Below, in pieces: positions 17,904 through 26,531 of a stretch of DNA of 64,000 bases (its first letter is position 1; each line of letters begins with the position of its first letter). The notes under the pieces are model-generated. The model was not told the origin of the DNA, did no database searches, and worked only from the letters and a program-made list of their open reading frames with translations. Source of the stretch: Candidatus Marinarcus aquaticus (GTDB lineage Bacteria > Campylobacterota > Campylobacteria > Campylobacterales > Arcobacteraceae); the NCBI RefSeq assembly GCF_004116335.1, contig NZ_PDKN01000007.1, positions 1 through 64,000 of the forward strand, in the 5' to 3' direction. The translations under genes and the position numbers were made by a program.

Positions 17904-18667
17904 ACTTTTTTTGCAGTCCATGCTCTGATTTTATAAGGTACTTCAATGATCTCTAAATCTTTTATTTCTTTTTCAATCATGGCAATGATTTCATTCCACC
18001 TTTGAACACCTGCTTGAACTTGTATATCATTTACTGAATGCCATGCACCCATATATCTCTCTTTACTCATCAATTCCATATGATCGGTTTCCATAAAAAA
18101 ACAGTTCTTAAAATCTCCTGTAGAAACTAATACGTACTCCCACTCTTGTGTACTTTGAATTCCAGATGAGACTCGTTTTAATTCTGGAACAATTTTTTTA
18201 ATATTTTCTTCAATATTTGTATGGAACTCAGATATTTTAATATTTCTAGGATTCCACATTGCTGTAAAATACCCTTCACTTTTAAGAATACGTGCAAACT
18301 CTGGTAATGATTTTTGTGGATCAGTCCAATGAAAAGAAGAAGCCATAATAACCCAATCAGCAATATTATCTTTTATTCCTGTCTCTTCACCACTTCCTTT
18401 TAACCACTGCACATTTTCAAATTTATTTGTATATTTAATCCCTTCTTCTCGCATGGCATCATTAGGTTCAACTGCTATTACAGATAACCCCATTTCAAGT
18501 AACATTTTTGTTAACTTACCTGTTCCTGCTCCAACCTCAACGATTTGAAAAGTTTCATTTTTTGTCTTATACTCCATTATCTTTAACAAGTTTTCTAAAA
18601 GTAATTGACTGTATGCTGGTCGATTAATATACTGCTTGGCTAATTTTGTAAAATCTCCTTGCTTCAT
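17900..18667 (-). CDS. SAM-dependent methyltransferase of the MeOPN cassette (Cj1419/Cj1420-like)
   Basis: The 255-residue class I methyltransferase has SAM-binding motif I VEVGAGTGKLTK, motif II VIAVEPNDAMRE and FHWTDPQKSLPEFARILK. It lies between the CysC-like kinase and the glutamine kinase, as Cj1419/Cj1420 lie beside Cj1418 in C. jejuni, where they are thought to O-methylate the phosphoramidate. C. jejuni has two such genes and only one is adjacent here. The start is ATG 18667 (TGATG overlap with the upstream stop) or the GTG just before it at 18670. Confidence 0.82.
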   Translation of the reverse strand: MKQGDFTKLAKQYINRPAYSQLLLENLLKIMEYKTKNETFQIVEVGAGTGKLTKMLLEMGLSVIAVEPNDAMREEGIKYTNKFENVQWLKGSGEETGIKDNIADWVIMASSFHWTDPQKSLPEFARILKSEGYFTAMWNPRNIKISEFHTNIEENIKKIVPELKRVSSGIQSTQEWEYVLVSTGDFKNCFFMETDHMELMSKERYMGAWHSVNDIQVQAGVQRWNEIIAMIEKEIKDLEIIEVPYKIRAWTAKKV

Positions 18668-19191
18668 CACTTCTCTCCAATTAAATTTAAAATTTGTTCT
18701 ACTTTTTCATTAAGGTGATTGTTTTCACTGTTTTCAATGATTAATTCACAATTATGAGGTCTGTCATACGGTAAATTTACACCTACAACATCATCCCTTT
18801 GACCTTTTAAAGCTTTTGAATATAACCCTTTTTGATCTCTTTTTATCAACTCTTCAATCGTACACTCAATAAAAATCTCAAAATATTCTTCAATCTCTTT
18901 TCTATTAAGGTCATGTATCTCTTTATATAAAGACATCGTGGCACACACGACATTGATATCTTGAGAGATTAAGAATTTACACATTTTATGAATTCTTTTT
19001 GCATTTTCCAATCTATCTTTTGGAGTATGTCCCAAATCATTCCCTAACACTTCGCGAAAAATGTCTCCATCTAAAAAAACTGTATTGTCATACTTTTTCT
19101 TTAATTTCTCATATACTGCTTTTCCAATAGTTGTTTTTCCACTTCCACTTAGACCGGTTACCCAAATGAGTTTTCCTTTTTGTTGCATCAT
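18667..19191 (-). CDS. Cytidine diphosphoramidate kinase-like CysC homologue (Cj1415-like)
   Basis: The 174-residue P-loop kinase of the adenylylsulfate kinase family has Walker A GLSGSGKTT at residues 13-21 and LDGDIFREVL after it. There are no sulfate assimilation genes (cysD, cysN, cysH) nearby. In C. jejuni the CysC homologue Cj1415 phosphorylates the ribose of cytidine diphosphoramidate, and all its partners are adjacent here, so that role is preferred. I chose ATG 19191, giving an ATGA overlap with the upstream stop; a TTG at 19203 is possible. Confidence 0.84.
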   Translation of the reverse strand: MMQQKGKLIWVTGLSGSGKTTIGKAVYEKLKKKYDNTVFLDGDIFREVLGNDLGHTPKDRLENAKRIHKMCKFLISQDINVVCATMSLYKEIHDLNRKEIEEYFEIFIECTIEELIKRDQKGLYSKALKGQRDDVVGVNLPYDRPHNCELIIENSENNHLNEKVEQILNLIGEK

Positions 19192-20318
19192 GTGTAAACC
19201 CAATTTGGATGCTTCTTATGCGTTAAAATATACTCTAGATTTTCTAAAAGGTACTCTTCACTGCATCCTATATTAAAAATAGCTTCTTTTTTATATTTTT
19301 CAATTTTATTGGCATATGCTTCTTGGTTTGTTTTGATTGTATCAATTACTTTTAAAATATCACTTGTTTTTTTAGCATGAAACCCTAACTTCTCAACAGG
19401 TCTTCTTTGGGGATCAAATACTTTGACTCCTGGCGCAAAAAATATTGATGGCTTCAATGTGGTTAATGAGTAAGTAAATGCTGTAGTTGAAATGTCAGTT
19501 ATCATACATAACGATCGGGCATAATCTTCTAAAAGAGATTTATTTGAAAACTCAACTCTTTGATTGTCTTGAAATTTTGTTTTTAAAACATCATAAGAGG
19601 GGTGAGTTAAGCTTGTAGGGTGCGCTCGATAAATAATACTATAAGAAGTTTGTTCCAATAAAAACTCAATCAAATGTTGATCAAAGCCAACGTTATAGGC
19701 CAAACTCTCTTCAGTTGCAGTTTGAGGAGACTTTACAGTGGGTGCAATTAAAATACTCTTTGTTTCTTTATAATTGTTTTTAACAGATTCATACGATTTA
19801 ATCGTTGCATCCAGTTTTAAATACCCCCCTTTAATAAAACATCGATTCGTACAATCATAATTGTTTTTTTCATTGACCATAGATGAAATTGCACTCTGCG
19901 TTGCAAAAAAAAGATATTTATATCCACTCTCTGGGACAACACCTGTAAATGCATCATGAGACAAATAGAGACCTACAGCATTTTGAGAGATCAAATTCTT
20001 ACTTGTAATATTAGTGGAAATAATTAAATCTATGCCCTTTAAGTTTAAAGAATCTAAAAAATATTCATTTTGAAAAAATGGAATTTCTAAAGTAATTGCT
20101 TTTTTATCAAGCATTGCATCTTTACAATGAGGAGACTTAAGGTTAATCACACACCAACCGAGTTCTTTGAACTTTTCATGTAAATTTCCAAAAAGTGATG
20201 TGTAAGTTGCAAACATAGAAAACATTACCACACATTTTTTATTTTTTTCTACTTTAGAATAAAAAAGTTGTTTCCATTTTTCTACTTGACGCTTATATAT
20301 GTCTATCTCAGGCTGCAT
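19188..20318 (-). CDS. CDP-glycerol glycerophosphotransferase (TagB/TagF)-like transferase
   Basis: The 376-residue protein has a weak match by eye to the C-terminal GT-B domain of TagB/TagF polymerases: YRAHPTSLTHP around residue 225 and MITDISTTAFTYSLT around 265 resemble their conserved His-Pro and Asp-Ser-Ser segments. Those enzymes use CDP-activated phospho-donors. It lies directly upstream of, and overlaps, the CysC-like kinase gene of the MeOPN cassette, whose product is also CDP-linked, so it is a candidate MeOPN transferase. That is inference. It overlaps the upstream gene by 11 bases. Confidence 0.65.
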   Translation of the reverse strand: MQPEIDIYKRQVEKWKQLFYSKVEKNKKCVVMFSMFATYTSLFGNLHEKFKELGWCVINLKSPHCKDAMLDKKAITLEIPFFQNEYFLDSLNLKGIDLIISTNITSKNLISQNAVGLYLSHDAFTGVVPESGYKYLFFATQSAISSMVNEKNNYDCTNRCFIKGGYLKLDATIKSYESVKNNYKETKSILIAPTVKSPQTATEESLAYNVGFDQHLIEFLLEQTSYSIIYRAHPTSLTHPSYDVLKTKFQDNQRVEFSNKSLLEDYARSLCMITDISTTAFTYSLTTLKPSIFFAPGVKVFDPQRRPVEKLGFHAKKTSDILKVIDTIKTNQEAYANKIEKYKKEAIFNIGCSEEYLLENLEYILTHKKHPNWVYT

Positions 20319-20700
20319 TCAAAACCCTATTTAAATCAAATAAACTATTAACAATATGCAGGTTCTTCTCTTCATGGTTTTGATAACAAGGGTGATACAA
20401 AATTGTTAAATACTGCTCACTGGTTTGAGCAATATTTTTATCATTAACAATAAAAATATCAATCTTATTTAATAAAGGAATTACCTCCTCATCTGTTATA
20501 AACTCAATTTTAGAATCAGCAACGGTTTTAACTACTGCTAAAATATCTTTATTAAAAGAGTGAAAAGTAATCTGAATATCACTATTATTAATTGTTTCTA
20601 ATAATTGAATAGAAAATCCTACTGCTGAATTAAACATTGAATTTTCATACTCTATATCTTTTAATTCTTCAAAATTAATACAAAAAAACAATCTCTTCAT
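20308..20700 (-). CDS. Hypothetical protein, 130 residues
   Basis: No family is recognised. The protein begins MKRLFFCINFEELKDIEYENS and has beta/alpha alternation (DIQITFHSF, IDIFIVNDK), suggesting a small Rossmann-like or half-GT domain. I chose ATG 20700 because a strong GGGGAGGGG lies just upstream; an ATG at 20727 would add nine residues. It overlaps the TagF-like gene by 11 bases and is the first gene after a 100-base gap in an otherwise tight run. Confidence 0.6.
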   Translation of the reverse strand: MKRLFFCINFEELKDIEYENSMFNSAVGFSIQLLETINNSDIQITFHSFNKDILAVVKTVADSKIEFITDEEVIPLLNKIDIFIVNDKNIAQTSEQYLTILYHPCYQNHEEKNLHIVNSLFDLNRVLNAA

Positions 20701-20723
20701 TTCCCCTCCCCTTATGTACTGTA

Positions 20724-20825
20724 TCATTTATTTACTATATCATTTATTTTTTTATAATCCTCTTCACCCATGGGGTAAGCAATGACTTCATCTAACTCAC
20801 TCACATAAAGACTTTTTGATACCAT
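20724..20825 (-). CDS. Possible 33-residue small ORF overlapping the asnB end
   Basis: A short frame reads MVSKSLYVSELDEVIAYPMG, then EEDYKKINDIVNK and stop. It starts inside the last 25 bases of asnB in another frame and fills the gap before the hypothetical gene at 20700. Its composition is protein-like. No clear ribosome binding site is seen. It may be a real small protein, a remnant of a lost gene, or chance. Confidence 0.25.
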   Translation of the reverse strand: MVSKSLYVSELDEVIAYPMGEEDYKKINDIVNK

Positions 20826-22591
20826 CTGCAAAATAAATATAAAGACCAAATGTGCTGTTTAAATCGTCCTTCTTTCCCTTCTAAATATAAATATTTTATA
20901 AATTCACTATGAAATAACCCACTCTCATTGGCTACTTTTAACATTAATGTTAAGATTTCTTTATCATATTCTGCGTATAACCATTCAATAAAAGGAGAGC
21001 TAAAGCCTTTTTTTCTTCTATTTACAATAGAAGTAGGTATATATTTTGAAGCAATTTTCTTTAAAAGATATTTATTGGTATCTCCTGCCCGAAGGTGCCC
21101 AGGTAAAGACAACATATAATCCACTAACCTATAATCTAAAAAAGGAGCTCTTAATTCTAAAGAGTTTGCCATGGACATTCGATCAATTTTACTCATTAAT
21201 ACTTCAGCAATCCAGATTTTAAGATCAACTTTTGACATCCATAAATAAGGATCATTTTCATATGGATGTTTTTCTCTTACATCAAAGCAACTTTCAGTTT
21301 GTAATTTATCCAATTGCATTTTTGTAAAAGTCTCCCCTCCACTATAAAAGATTTGTTCATTGTTACACACTCGATTTAAATATTCCCAACTTCTAGAAAG
21401 ATTTTGGTTATTGTCTAAATAGTTTTTCAGAAGAGATTTACTGTTGCTTGATAGCTCATTATTCATAGAATAAAATTGTGCCATATGAAAATAATTATCA
21501 TACCCTAAAAATATCTCATCACTCCCTTCTCCACTTAATGACGTTTTAATGCCTTTCTCATGAATCATTTTACTGATTAAATACGTAGGAAATGATGCGG
21601 AGTCTCCCATTGGTTCATCAAAATGTGTTAAAACAGTTTCCATGATATTAATATAATCTTTTCTACCTATTCTCAATTCATGATGGATAGAACCAATATG
21701 TTGTGATGCTTCTTTAGCCTCATTCAGTTCATCATAATGTAAATATTCATCATAACCAATTGAAAAGGTATTGATTTTTTTTCCTGAAACTTTTGCATAA
21801 ATCGCACTTACCAATGAAGAGTCTATACCTCCTGATAATAATGAAGCCACTTCTTCATCTCCAACAAGCCGCTTCTGCACTGAATCAAATAATAACTCTT
21901 CAATATTTAATAGTGCTTCTTTTTCACTGATATTCAGAAGTTCTTTTTCTCCTGCTTTATAATATCTTTTAATGGTCAGATTATTGTTTTTATAAATTCC
22001 ATATGTTCCAGCTTCTAATTTGTAAATACCTTCAAAAAAGGTATATGGAGGGAGGGATGATTGAAAAGAAAAAAATTGTTGCATTGCAATTTTATTAAGA
22101 GAAGGTGTGGTTTGTAACAATGCAAGAATGGCTTTGATTTCACTTGATACCATAAATCCTTTAAGTGAAGAGTAGTAAAGGGGTTTTTTCCCAAAACGAT
22201 CTCTTGCTATAAAAAACTCTTCTTTGTTAGAGTCGTATATACAAAAAGCAAACATTCCGTTAAGATGATCCAACATTTTATGTCCAAACTTTTTATACAA
22301 GTGAAGCAACACCTCTGTATCACTTTTCGTTTGACAGTTAAAAGAGAATTTTTTCTTTAGATCTTTAAAGTTATAAATTTCTCCATTAAATACAATTGTA
22401 TACTCTTCAAATTTCATTGGTTGATTAGAGCGCTCTTCAAGATCAATAATTGCCAGTCTTTTGTGCCCCATTTTTACACTGTTATTTATCCATACATCGG
22501 TTGCATCTGGACCTCTGTGATGTAATGTATCTAGAGCTTTTCTAAAGTTTTTTTCACTGCTCTTTCCTACTTCTAAAAGTATTCCACACAT
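20801..22591 (-). CDS. asnB: Asparagine synthase (glutamine-hydrolysing) family amidotransferase
   Basis: The 596-residue protein starts MCGILLEVG, giving Cys2 as the class II glutaminase nucleophile, with HRGPDATDVW and FNGEIYNF in the N-terminal domain. The synthetase domain has the ATP-binding loop LLSGGIDSSLVSAIYA. It can make asparagine from aspartate, but AsnB paralogues in surface polysaccharide loci commonly amidate sugar carboxylates such as uronic acids. Its place among glycosyltransferases and methyltransferases makes the second role plausible. Which it does cannot be told from sequence. Confidence 0.9.
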   Translation of the reverse strand: MCGILLEVGKSSEKNFRKALDTLHHRGPDATDVWINNSVKMGHKRLAIIDLEERSNQPMKFEEYTIVFNGEIYNFKDLKKKFSFNCQTKSDTEVLLHLYKKFGHKMLDHLNGMFAFCIYDSNKEEFFIARDRFGKKPLYYSSLKGFMVSSEIKAILALLQTTPSLNKIAMQQFFSFQSSLPPYTFFEGIYKLEAGTYGIYKNNNLTIKRYYKAGEKELLNISEKEALLNIEELLFDSVQKRLVGDEEVASLLSGGIDSSLVSAIYAKVSGKKINTFSIGYDEYLHYDELNEAKEASQHIGSIHHELRIGRKDYINIMETVLTHFDEPMGDSASFPTYLISKMIHEKGIKTSLSGEGSDEIFLGYDNYFHMAQFYSMNNELSSNSKSLLKNYLDNNQNLSRSWEYLNRVCNNEQIFYSGGETFTKMQLDKLQTESCFDVREKHPYENDPYLWMSKVDLKIWIAEVLMSKIDRMSMANSLELRAPFLDYRLVDYMLSLPGHLRAGDTNKYLLKKIASKYIPTSIVNRRKKGFSSPFIEWLYAEYDKEILTLMLKVANESGLFHSEFIKYLYLEGKEGRFKQHIWSLYLFCRWYQKVFM

Positions 22592-22604
22592 GTTTTATTC
22601 ACCT

Positions 22605-23705
22605 TCAATTTAAAATAATATTTTCCCATTTTCTGAACGTTTGAGAAAGAGAAAACTCATTTATACAACGTTGATTTAACTCTTTAACTTTCTTATTTGG
22701 TTGATTCAATACATCCACTATTTTTTGAGCCAATACTTCAATATCGTTATCAATAAATTCTACATTTTCATAACCAGCAAACTCTCTCCACGATGGTATA
22801 AACTTAAAAGAGATTATTTTACAGTTTAAACTTAATGCTTCTAAGAAAGTATTGGGTAGTCCTTCATACACTGAAGGAAAAAGAAATGCTTCACAATTGG
22901 CCATATAACAATAAGGATTTTGTTCATAACCTTTAAAAATCACTCTTTGCTCTAATTTCAAACGCTCTGCCTCTTGCTGAATATGTAGTTTATCTTTCCC
23001 ATCTCCAATAAAAACTAATTTGGTTTTCATTTTTGAGGCAATAAGACTATACGCATACAACGCCTCTTTTTGTCCTTTTTGTCGAGTGTCAAACCTTCCG
23101 ACATGCAACAAAAAAGGTTCTTTAATATCACACTCGACCAGTGAAAGCTCTTTGATTTTATCTATATCTATTCCATTGGGAATCACTTTTGAGATAATAT
23201 TATATTCTTTTAACTCTTCTGCAACACCTTGACTCACAGATATTACTTTTATGTTCTTATATAATTTTTTAATATTGGACACATAAAAACTGTAAGGCAT
23301 CAAATGTATCATTTGATTTTTATACATATTTCCAATACTCACACGTGAAGAAACAATCACATTTGAATTCTCTTGTAAAGCAGTTAATGTGCAAATATTA
23401 TTATAATCTTCAAAAGAGATAATCTTATCAAATAATGTACTTTTAAAAAAAGTTTTTATTCCTTTAACTCTAAATTTAAAAAGTTTTTCTCCAGTTTGTT
23501 CTGCTGACAGTTCTTTTTTAGAAAAATATATTTGCGGCAGATAAAAAAGTTCTATATTTTTATCCAAAGTATACATCACTTCTTTTGTTTCAAATAAAAG
23601 AATAGACACTCTACATTTTTGCACAAAATAATTGGCTAATAATGCTATATTTTTTTGTACTCCACCTAAAGTAAGATTATGAGTTATAAAAAGAATAGAT
23701 TTCAA
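22605..23705 (-). CDS. Glycosyltransferase family 4 protein
   Basis: The 366-residue GT-B protein has an N-terminal acceptor domain starting SILFITHNLTLGGVQKNI, and donor-domain motifs LLHVGRFDTRQKG and FLFPSVYEGLPNTFLEALS with the retaining-GT E-x7-E pattern. The start is TTG at 23705, overlapping the upstream stop (TTGA), with AGGA 7 bases before it. It probably transfers a hexose or amino sugar onto a lipid-linked or protein-linked glycan in the cytoplasm. Donor and acceptor are unknown. Confidence 0.88.
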   Translation of the reverse strand: MKSILFITHNLTLGGVQKNIALLANYFVQKCRVSILLFETKEVMYTLDKNIELFYLPQIYFSKKELSAEQTGEKLFKFRVKGIKTFFKSTLFDKIISFEDYNNICTLTALQENSNVIVSSRVSIGNMYKNQMIHLMPYSFYVSNIKKLYKNIKVISVSQGVAEELKEYNIISKVIPNGIDIDKIKELSLVECDIKEPFLLHVGRFDTRQKGQKEALYAYSLIASKMKTKLVFIGDGKDKLHIQQEAERLKLEQRVIFKGYEQNPYCYMANCEAFLFPSVYEGLPNTFLEALSLNCKIISFKFIPSWREFAGYENVEFIDNDIEVLAQKIVDVLNQPNKKVKELNQRCINEFSLSQTFRKWENIILN

Positions 23706-24466
23706 TCTCTATTCCTGCAAATAACAAAAAAATTAGGAGAAAAAGATTGAGCTTTGAAGGTATCTAAAAATAGTCCAATGATATTATTGAATACAAAAAT
23801 AGGTAAAATGATTGGCAAACAGACAATATTACGAAAACACCTAAATTTACTCGTTCTATCCCAAATATAGCCATTTATAATTGATATTAATGTTGTTCCT
23901 AAATATCCTTGATAATGAAACTCTATAACTTCAAATCCATTCTTTTCTAATAAAGTTTTTAACCCAAATTCACTAAACCGAAAAAAATCATAAGGTTGTG
24001 CATGTGCTTGATATATAAAAGGAACAGAAAGAAGTAATATGCCCTCTTTTTTGAGAACTCTTTTGGCCTCTATTATAACATCTTGATAATCAAAAACATG
24101 CTCCAATACTTGAGTTAATATGACGGTATCCATTGTTTCAGAAGCAAAAGGCAAAGAAGTTGCTTCTGCATTAACAAATTGAACATCTGATGCTTTAAAC
24201 ATCTCTTTATGGGTTAAACTTGAATCACTTATAATATACTCTGTGCATTTTTCTTCTAAATATTTTTTATATGGTGCTTGTCCTGCGCCTATATCCAAAC
24301 ATTTTCCCTTTACATAATGACTCGCTTTTAAAATCGATTTTTTCATTTGACGCCAATTTAAAAAAAATCCATCGGTCACATATACATCTGGTTGATGTAT
24401 ACTTCCTGTTAAAATTGGAATAAGTTTATAAGAAAAATAATGACACAATCGTTCCATCATCTGCAT
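23702..24466 (-). CDS. Class I SAM-dependent methyltransferase
   Basis: The 254-residue protein has SAM-binding motif I CLDIGAGQAPYKKYL, then TVILTQVLEHVFDY and RVLKKEGILLLSVPF, the type 11 methyltransferase pattern. A hydrophobic stretch near the C-terminus (IVCLPIILPIFVFNNIIGLF) may associate with the membrane. AGAGG upstream suits the ATG at 24460 slightly better than the one at 24466. Substrate unknown; one of several methyltransferases in this run. Confidence 0.82.
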   Translation of the reverse strand: MQMMERLCHYFSYKLIPILTGSIHQPDVYVTDGFFLNWRQMKKSILKASHYVKGKCLDIGAGQAPYKKYLEEKCTEYIISDSSLTHKEMFKASDVQFVNAEATSLPFASETMDTVILTQVLEHVFDYQDVIIEAKRVLKKEGILLLSVPFIYQAHAQPYDFFRFSEFGLKTLLEKNGFEVIEFHYQGYLGTTLISIINGYIWDRTSKFRCFRNIVCLPIILPIFVFNNIIGLFLDTFKAQSFSPNFFVICRNRD

Positions 24467-25405
24467 TTACCTCTTTATTCCTTTCATTCCTAAGAGGTAT
24501 CGACAAGGTTCTATCTTTTTAAAACCGTTGTCAATAAACCACGTATACACATCATCAATATAGTGACGATTGATATACGAAGGACTGTACATATCGTATG
24601 TATTTAAAGCTCTTACCTCTTTGTCTTTATCCATTGCAATTGGAAATGTTTCCCTGAATGCATTACCCAAGAAAGGTATCTTATAAAGATAATATAACCA
24701 AGAGGCCACTTTAGAAAAACGGTACAAAACTTTCATGGACATCTTTGAAGTAATGTATTTTCTTATACGATCTTGATTTGCACTTTTTCGTAACCAATAT
24801 GCACCATATAACCATATACTGCATAAACCACTGGATTTTACAAATTTACTGATTGAAGCAAAAGCTTTTTGGGTATCTGGGGTATGATGAAGCACGCCTA
24901 ATGAATACACAACATCAAATCTCTCTTTTTTAAAAGGCAAATAAAACAAATCTGCTTGTATGATTGTTACGTTTTCTAAGTGGCCTATATTTTCATAAGC
25001 AGCATCAACTGCTCGACTTAAATCAACACCCACTATATGTTTAGCTTTAAAAGATGAAGCGCTGATTTCTAAATAAGGACCTGCTCCACAACCAATTTCT
25101 AATACCTCTTTTTCTTTTATATCTTCTTCTTTTAATGACAAATATTGTTGCATTTCATTTTTTGACATCTCTTCTCGATCATTCTTGACTCTTTTAAAAA
25201 GATGCCATTCATTACCAAAAGATTCTACATATTCTTCACTCTTTACAAAACGAGGAATGAAATCTTTTATTTCAAACTCTTTACTGCATTTTTTACAATG
25301 TAATACTCCCTCTTTAATGCGTTCATTTTTTGAAGTAATCACTGTTAATGTAAATTCGCTTTCACACTCAGGACAAACTAAATATTTTAAAGCAGTTTCT
25401 TTCAC
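24467..25405 (-). CDS. Methyltransferase with N-terminal Trm112-like zinc domain
   Basis: The 312-residue protein begins with a small zinc-ribbon-like domain (LVCPECESEF and LHCKKCSKEF, four Cys). A class I methyltransferase domain follows (LEIGCGAGPYLEI, VVYSLGVLHHTPDTQKAF). The start is GTG at 25405, overlapping the aminotransferase stop by 4 bases and preceded by AAGGAAAAG. Proteins of this design are common in O-antigen and flagellar glycan loci. Acceptor unknown. Confidence 0.82.
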   Translation of the reverse strand: MKETALKYLVCPECESEFTLTVITSKNERIKEGVLHCKKCSKEFEIKDFIPRFVKSEEYVESFGNEWHLFKRVKNDREEMSKNEMQQYLSLKEEDIKEKEVLEIGCGAGPYLEISASSFKAKHIVGVDLSRAVDAAYENIGHLENVTIIQADLFYLPFKKERFDVVYSLGVLHHTPDTQKAFASISKFVKSSGLCSIWLYGAYWLRKSANQDRIRKYITSKMSMKVLYRFSKVASWLYYLYKIPFLGNAFRETFPIAMDKDKEVRALNTYDMYSPSYINRHYIDDVYTWFIDNGFKKIEPCRYLLGMKGIKR

Positions 25406-26529
25406 TTCTTTTCCTTTACTATATCAATTAAACAGTCTGCTACATAATTGACTTTTTCATGCTCTAATGTTGGATAAAGAGGTAAAGAGATACAACCTTC
25501 TCCCCAATTTTCTGTAACGAGAAAAGTCCCTCTTTCATAGTTGAATTGTGTTCTATAAAAAGAGGTTAAATGTATGGGATTGTAATTAACAGCAACACTA
25601 ATTCCTTTCTGATTTAACTTATGAATCACCTCATCTCTATTTTTAACATGAATCACATATAGATGATAACTTTGTTTAACGGTATTAAGATACTTCACTC
25701 TTTTAATTTCAAGATTTTTTTTAAGTTTTTCTTCATAGATATCAACAATTTTTTTTCTTTTACTTAATAAATCCTCAATTCTTTCTAATTGTCCAATTAA
25801 AAGAGCCGATTGTATATCACTGATATTATACTTCCATCCTAATATTTCCATATCCCAATAAGAAAACTTTCCATAATAACGACTTGATGCATCTTTACTC
25901 ATGCCATGCAATCTTAATTTTCTTAAATACTCTGCTTTGCTTTCATCTTGACAAATGATCGCTCCACCTTCACCTGAAGTGATATTTTTAGTGGCATAAA
26001 AAGAGAAACATGCTGCATGGGAAAGTTCTCCTACTTTAATCCCATCTCTTTCTCCTTCAATACAATGTGCAGCATCTTCAATAACTATGAGGTTGTGTCT
26101 CTTTGCAATTTTGTTTATCTCTTTCATATCGCACATCTGTCCATACAAATGCACAGGAAGAATTGCTTTTGTGTTTGGGGTAATGGCGTCTTCAATTTTA
26201 CTGCAATCTATTAAATATGTTTCGGGTTCAACATCTACAAAAACAGGTTTTGCTCCTGAGTGTAAAATAGCATTTGCAGTTGCAATAAAACTCATGGATG
26301 TTGTAATAACCTCATCTCCTTCTTTTATCCCCCATGCCAATAAAGATAAATGTAATGCTGCGGTACAAGAATTTACAGCAACACATTCTTTACTCTTCAT
26401 ATAGTGTGAAAAACGCTTTTCAAAATCAGATGTAACATTAGCATTGGTTAAAAAAACTGATCTTAAAACAGCATTGACTCTATCAATGTCTGTTTCATCA
26501 ATATTATGTTTAAAAAAATCCACTTTCAT
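25402..26529 (-). CDS. DegT/DnrJ/EryC1 family sugar aminotransferase
   Basis: The 375-residue PLP enzyme has AVNSCTAALHLSLL, the cofactor motif VIEDAAHCIEG, and the PLP lysine in FSFYATKNITSGEGG (about Lys186). It converts a 4-keto (or 3-keto) nucleotide sugar to an amino sugar. The dehydratase encoded two genes upstream probably supplies the keto sugar, and the formyltransferase at 31232-31828 could acylate the product. It is clearly different from LegC at 5317-6456. The exact nucleotide sugar is unknown. Confidence 0.88.
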   Translation of the reverse strand: MKVDFFKHNIDETDIDRVNAVLRSVFLTNANVTSDFEKRFSHYMKSKECVAVNSCTAALHLSLLAWGIKEGDEVITTSMSFIATANAILHSGAKPVFVDVEPETYLIDCSKIEDAITPNTKAILPVHLYGQMCDMKEINKIAKRHNLIVIEDAAHCIEGERDGIKVGELSHAACFSFYATKNITSGEGGAIICQDESKAEYLRKLRLHGMSKDASSRYYGKFSYWDMEILGWKYNISDIQSALLIGQLERIEDLLSKRKKIVDIYEEKLKKNLEIKRVKYLNTVKQSYHLYVIHVKNRDEVIHKLNQKGISVAVNYNPIHLTSFYRTQFNYERGTFLVTENWGEGCISLPLYPTLEHEKVNYVADCLIDIVKEKK

Positions 26530-26531
26530 AT

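Noticed and set aside
18667-19191. Adenylylsulfate kinase for sulfate assimilation
   Set aside because: No cysD, cysN, cysH or PAPS-using gene is nearby, and the CysC homologue belongs to a matching MeOPN set.
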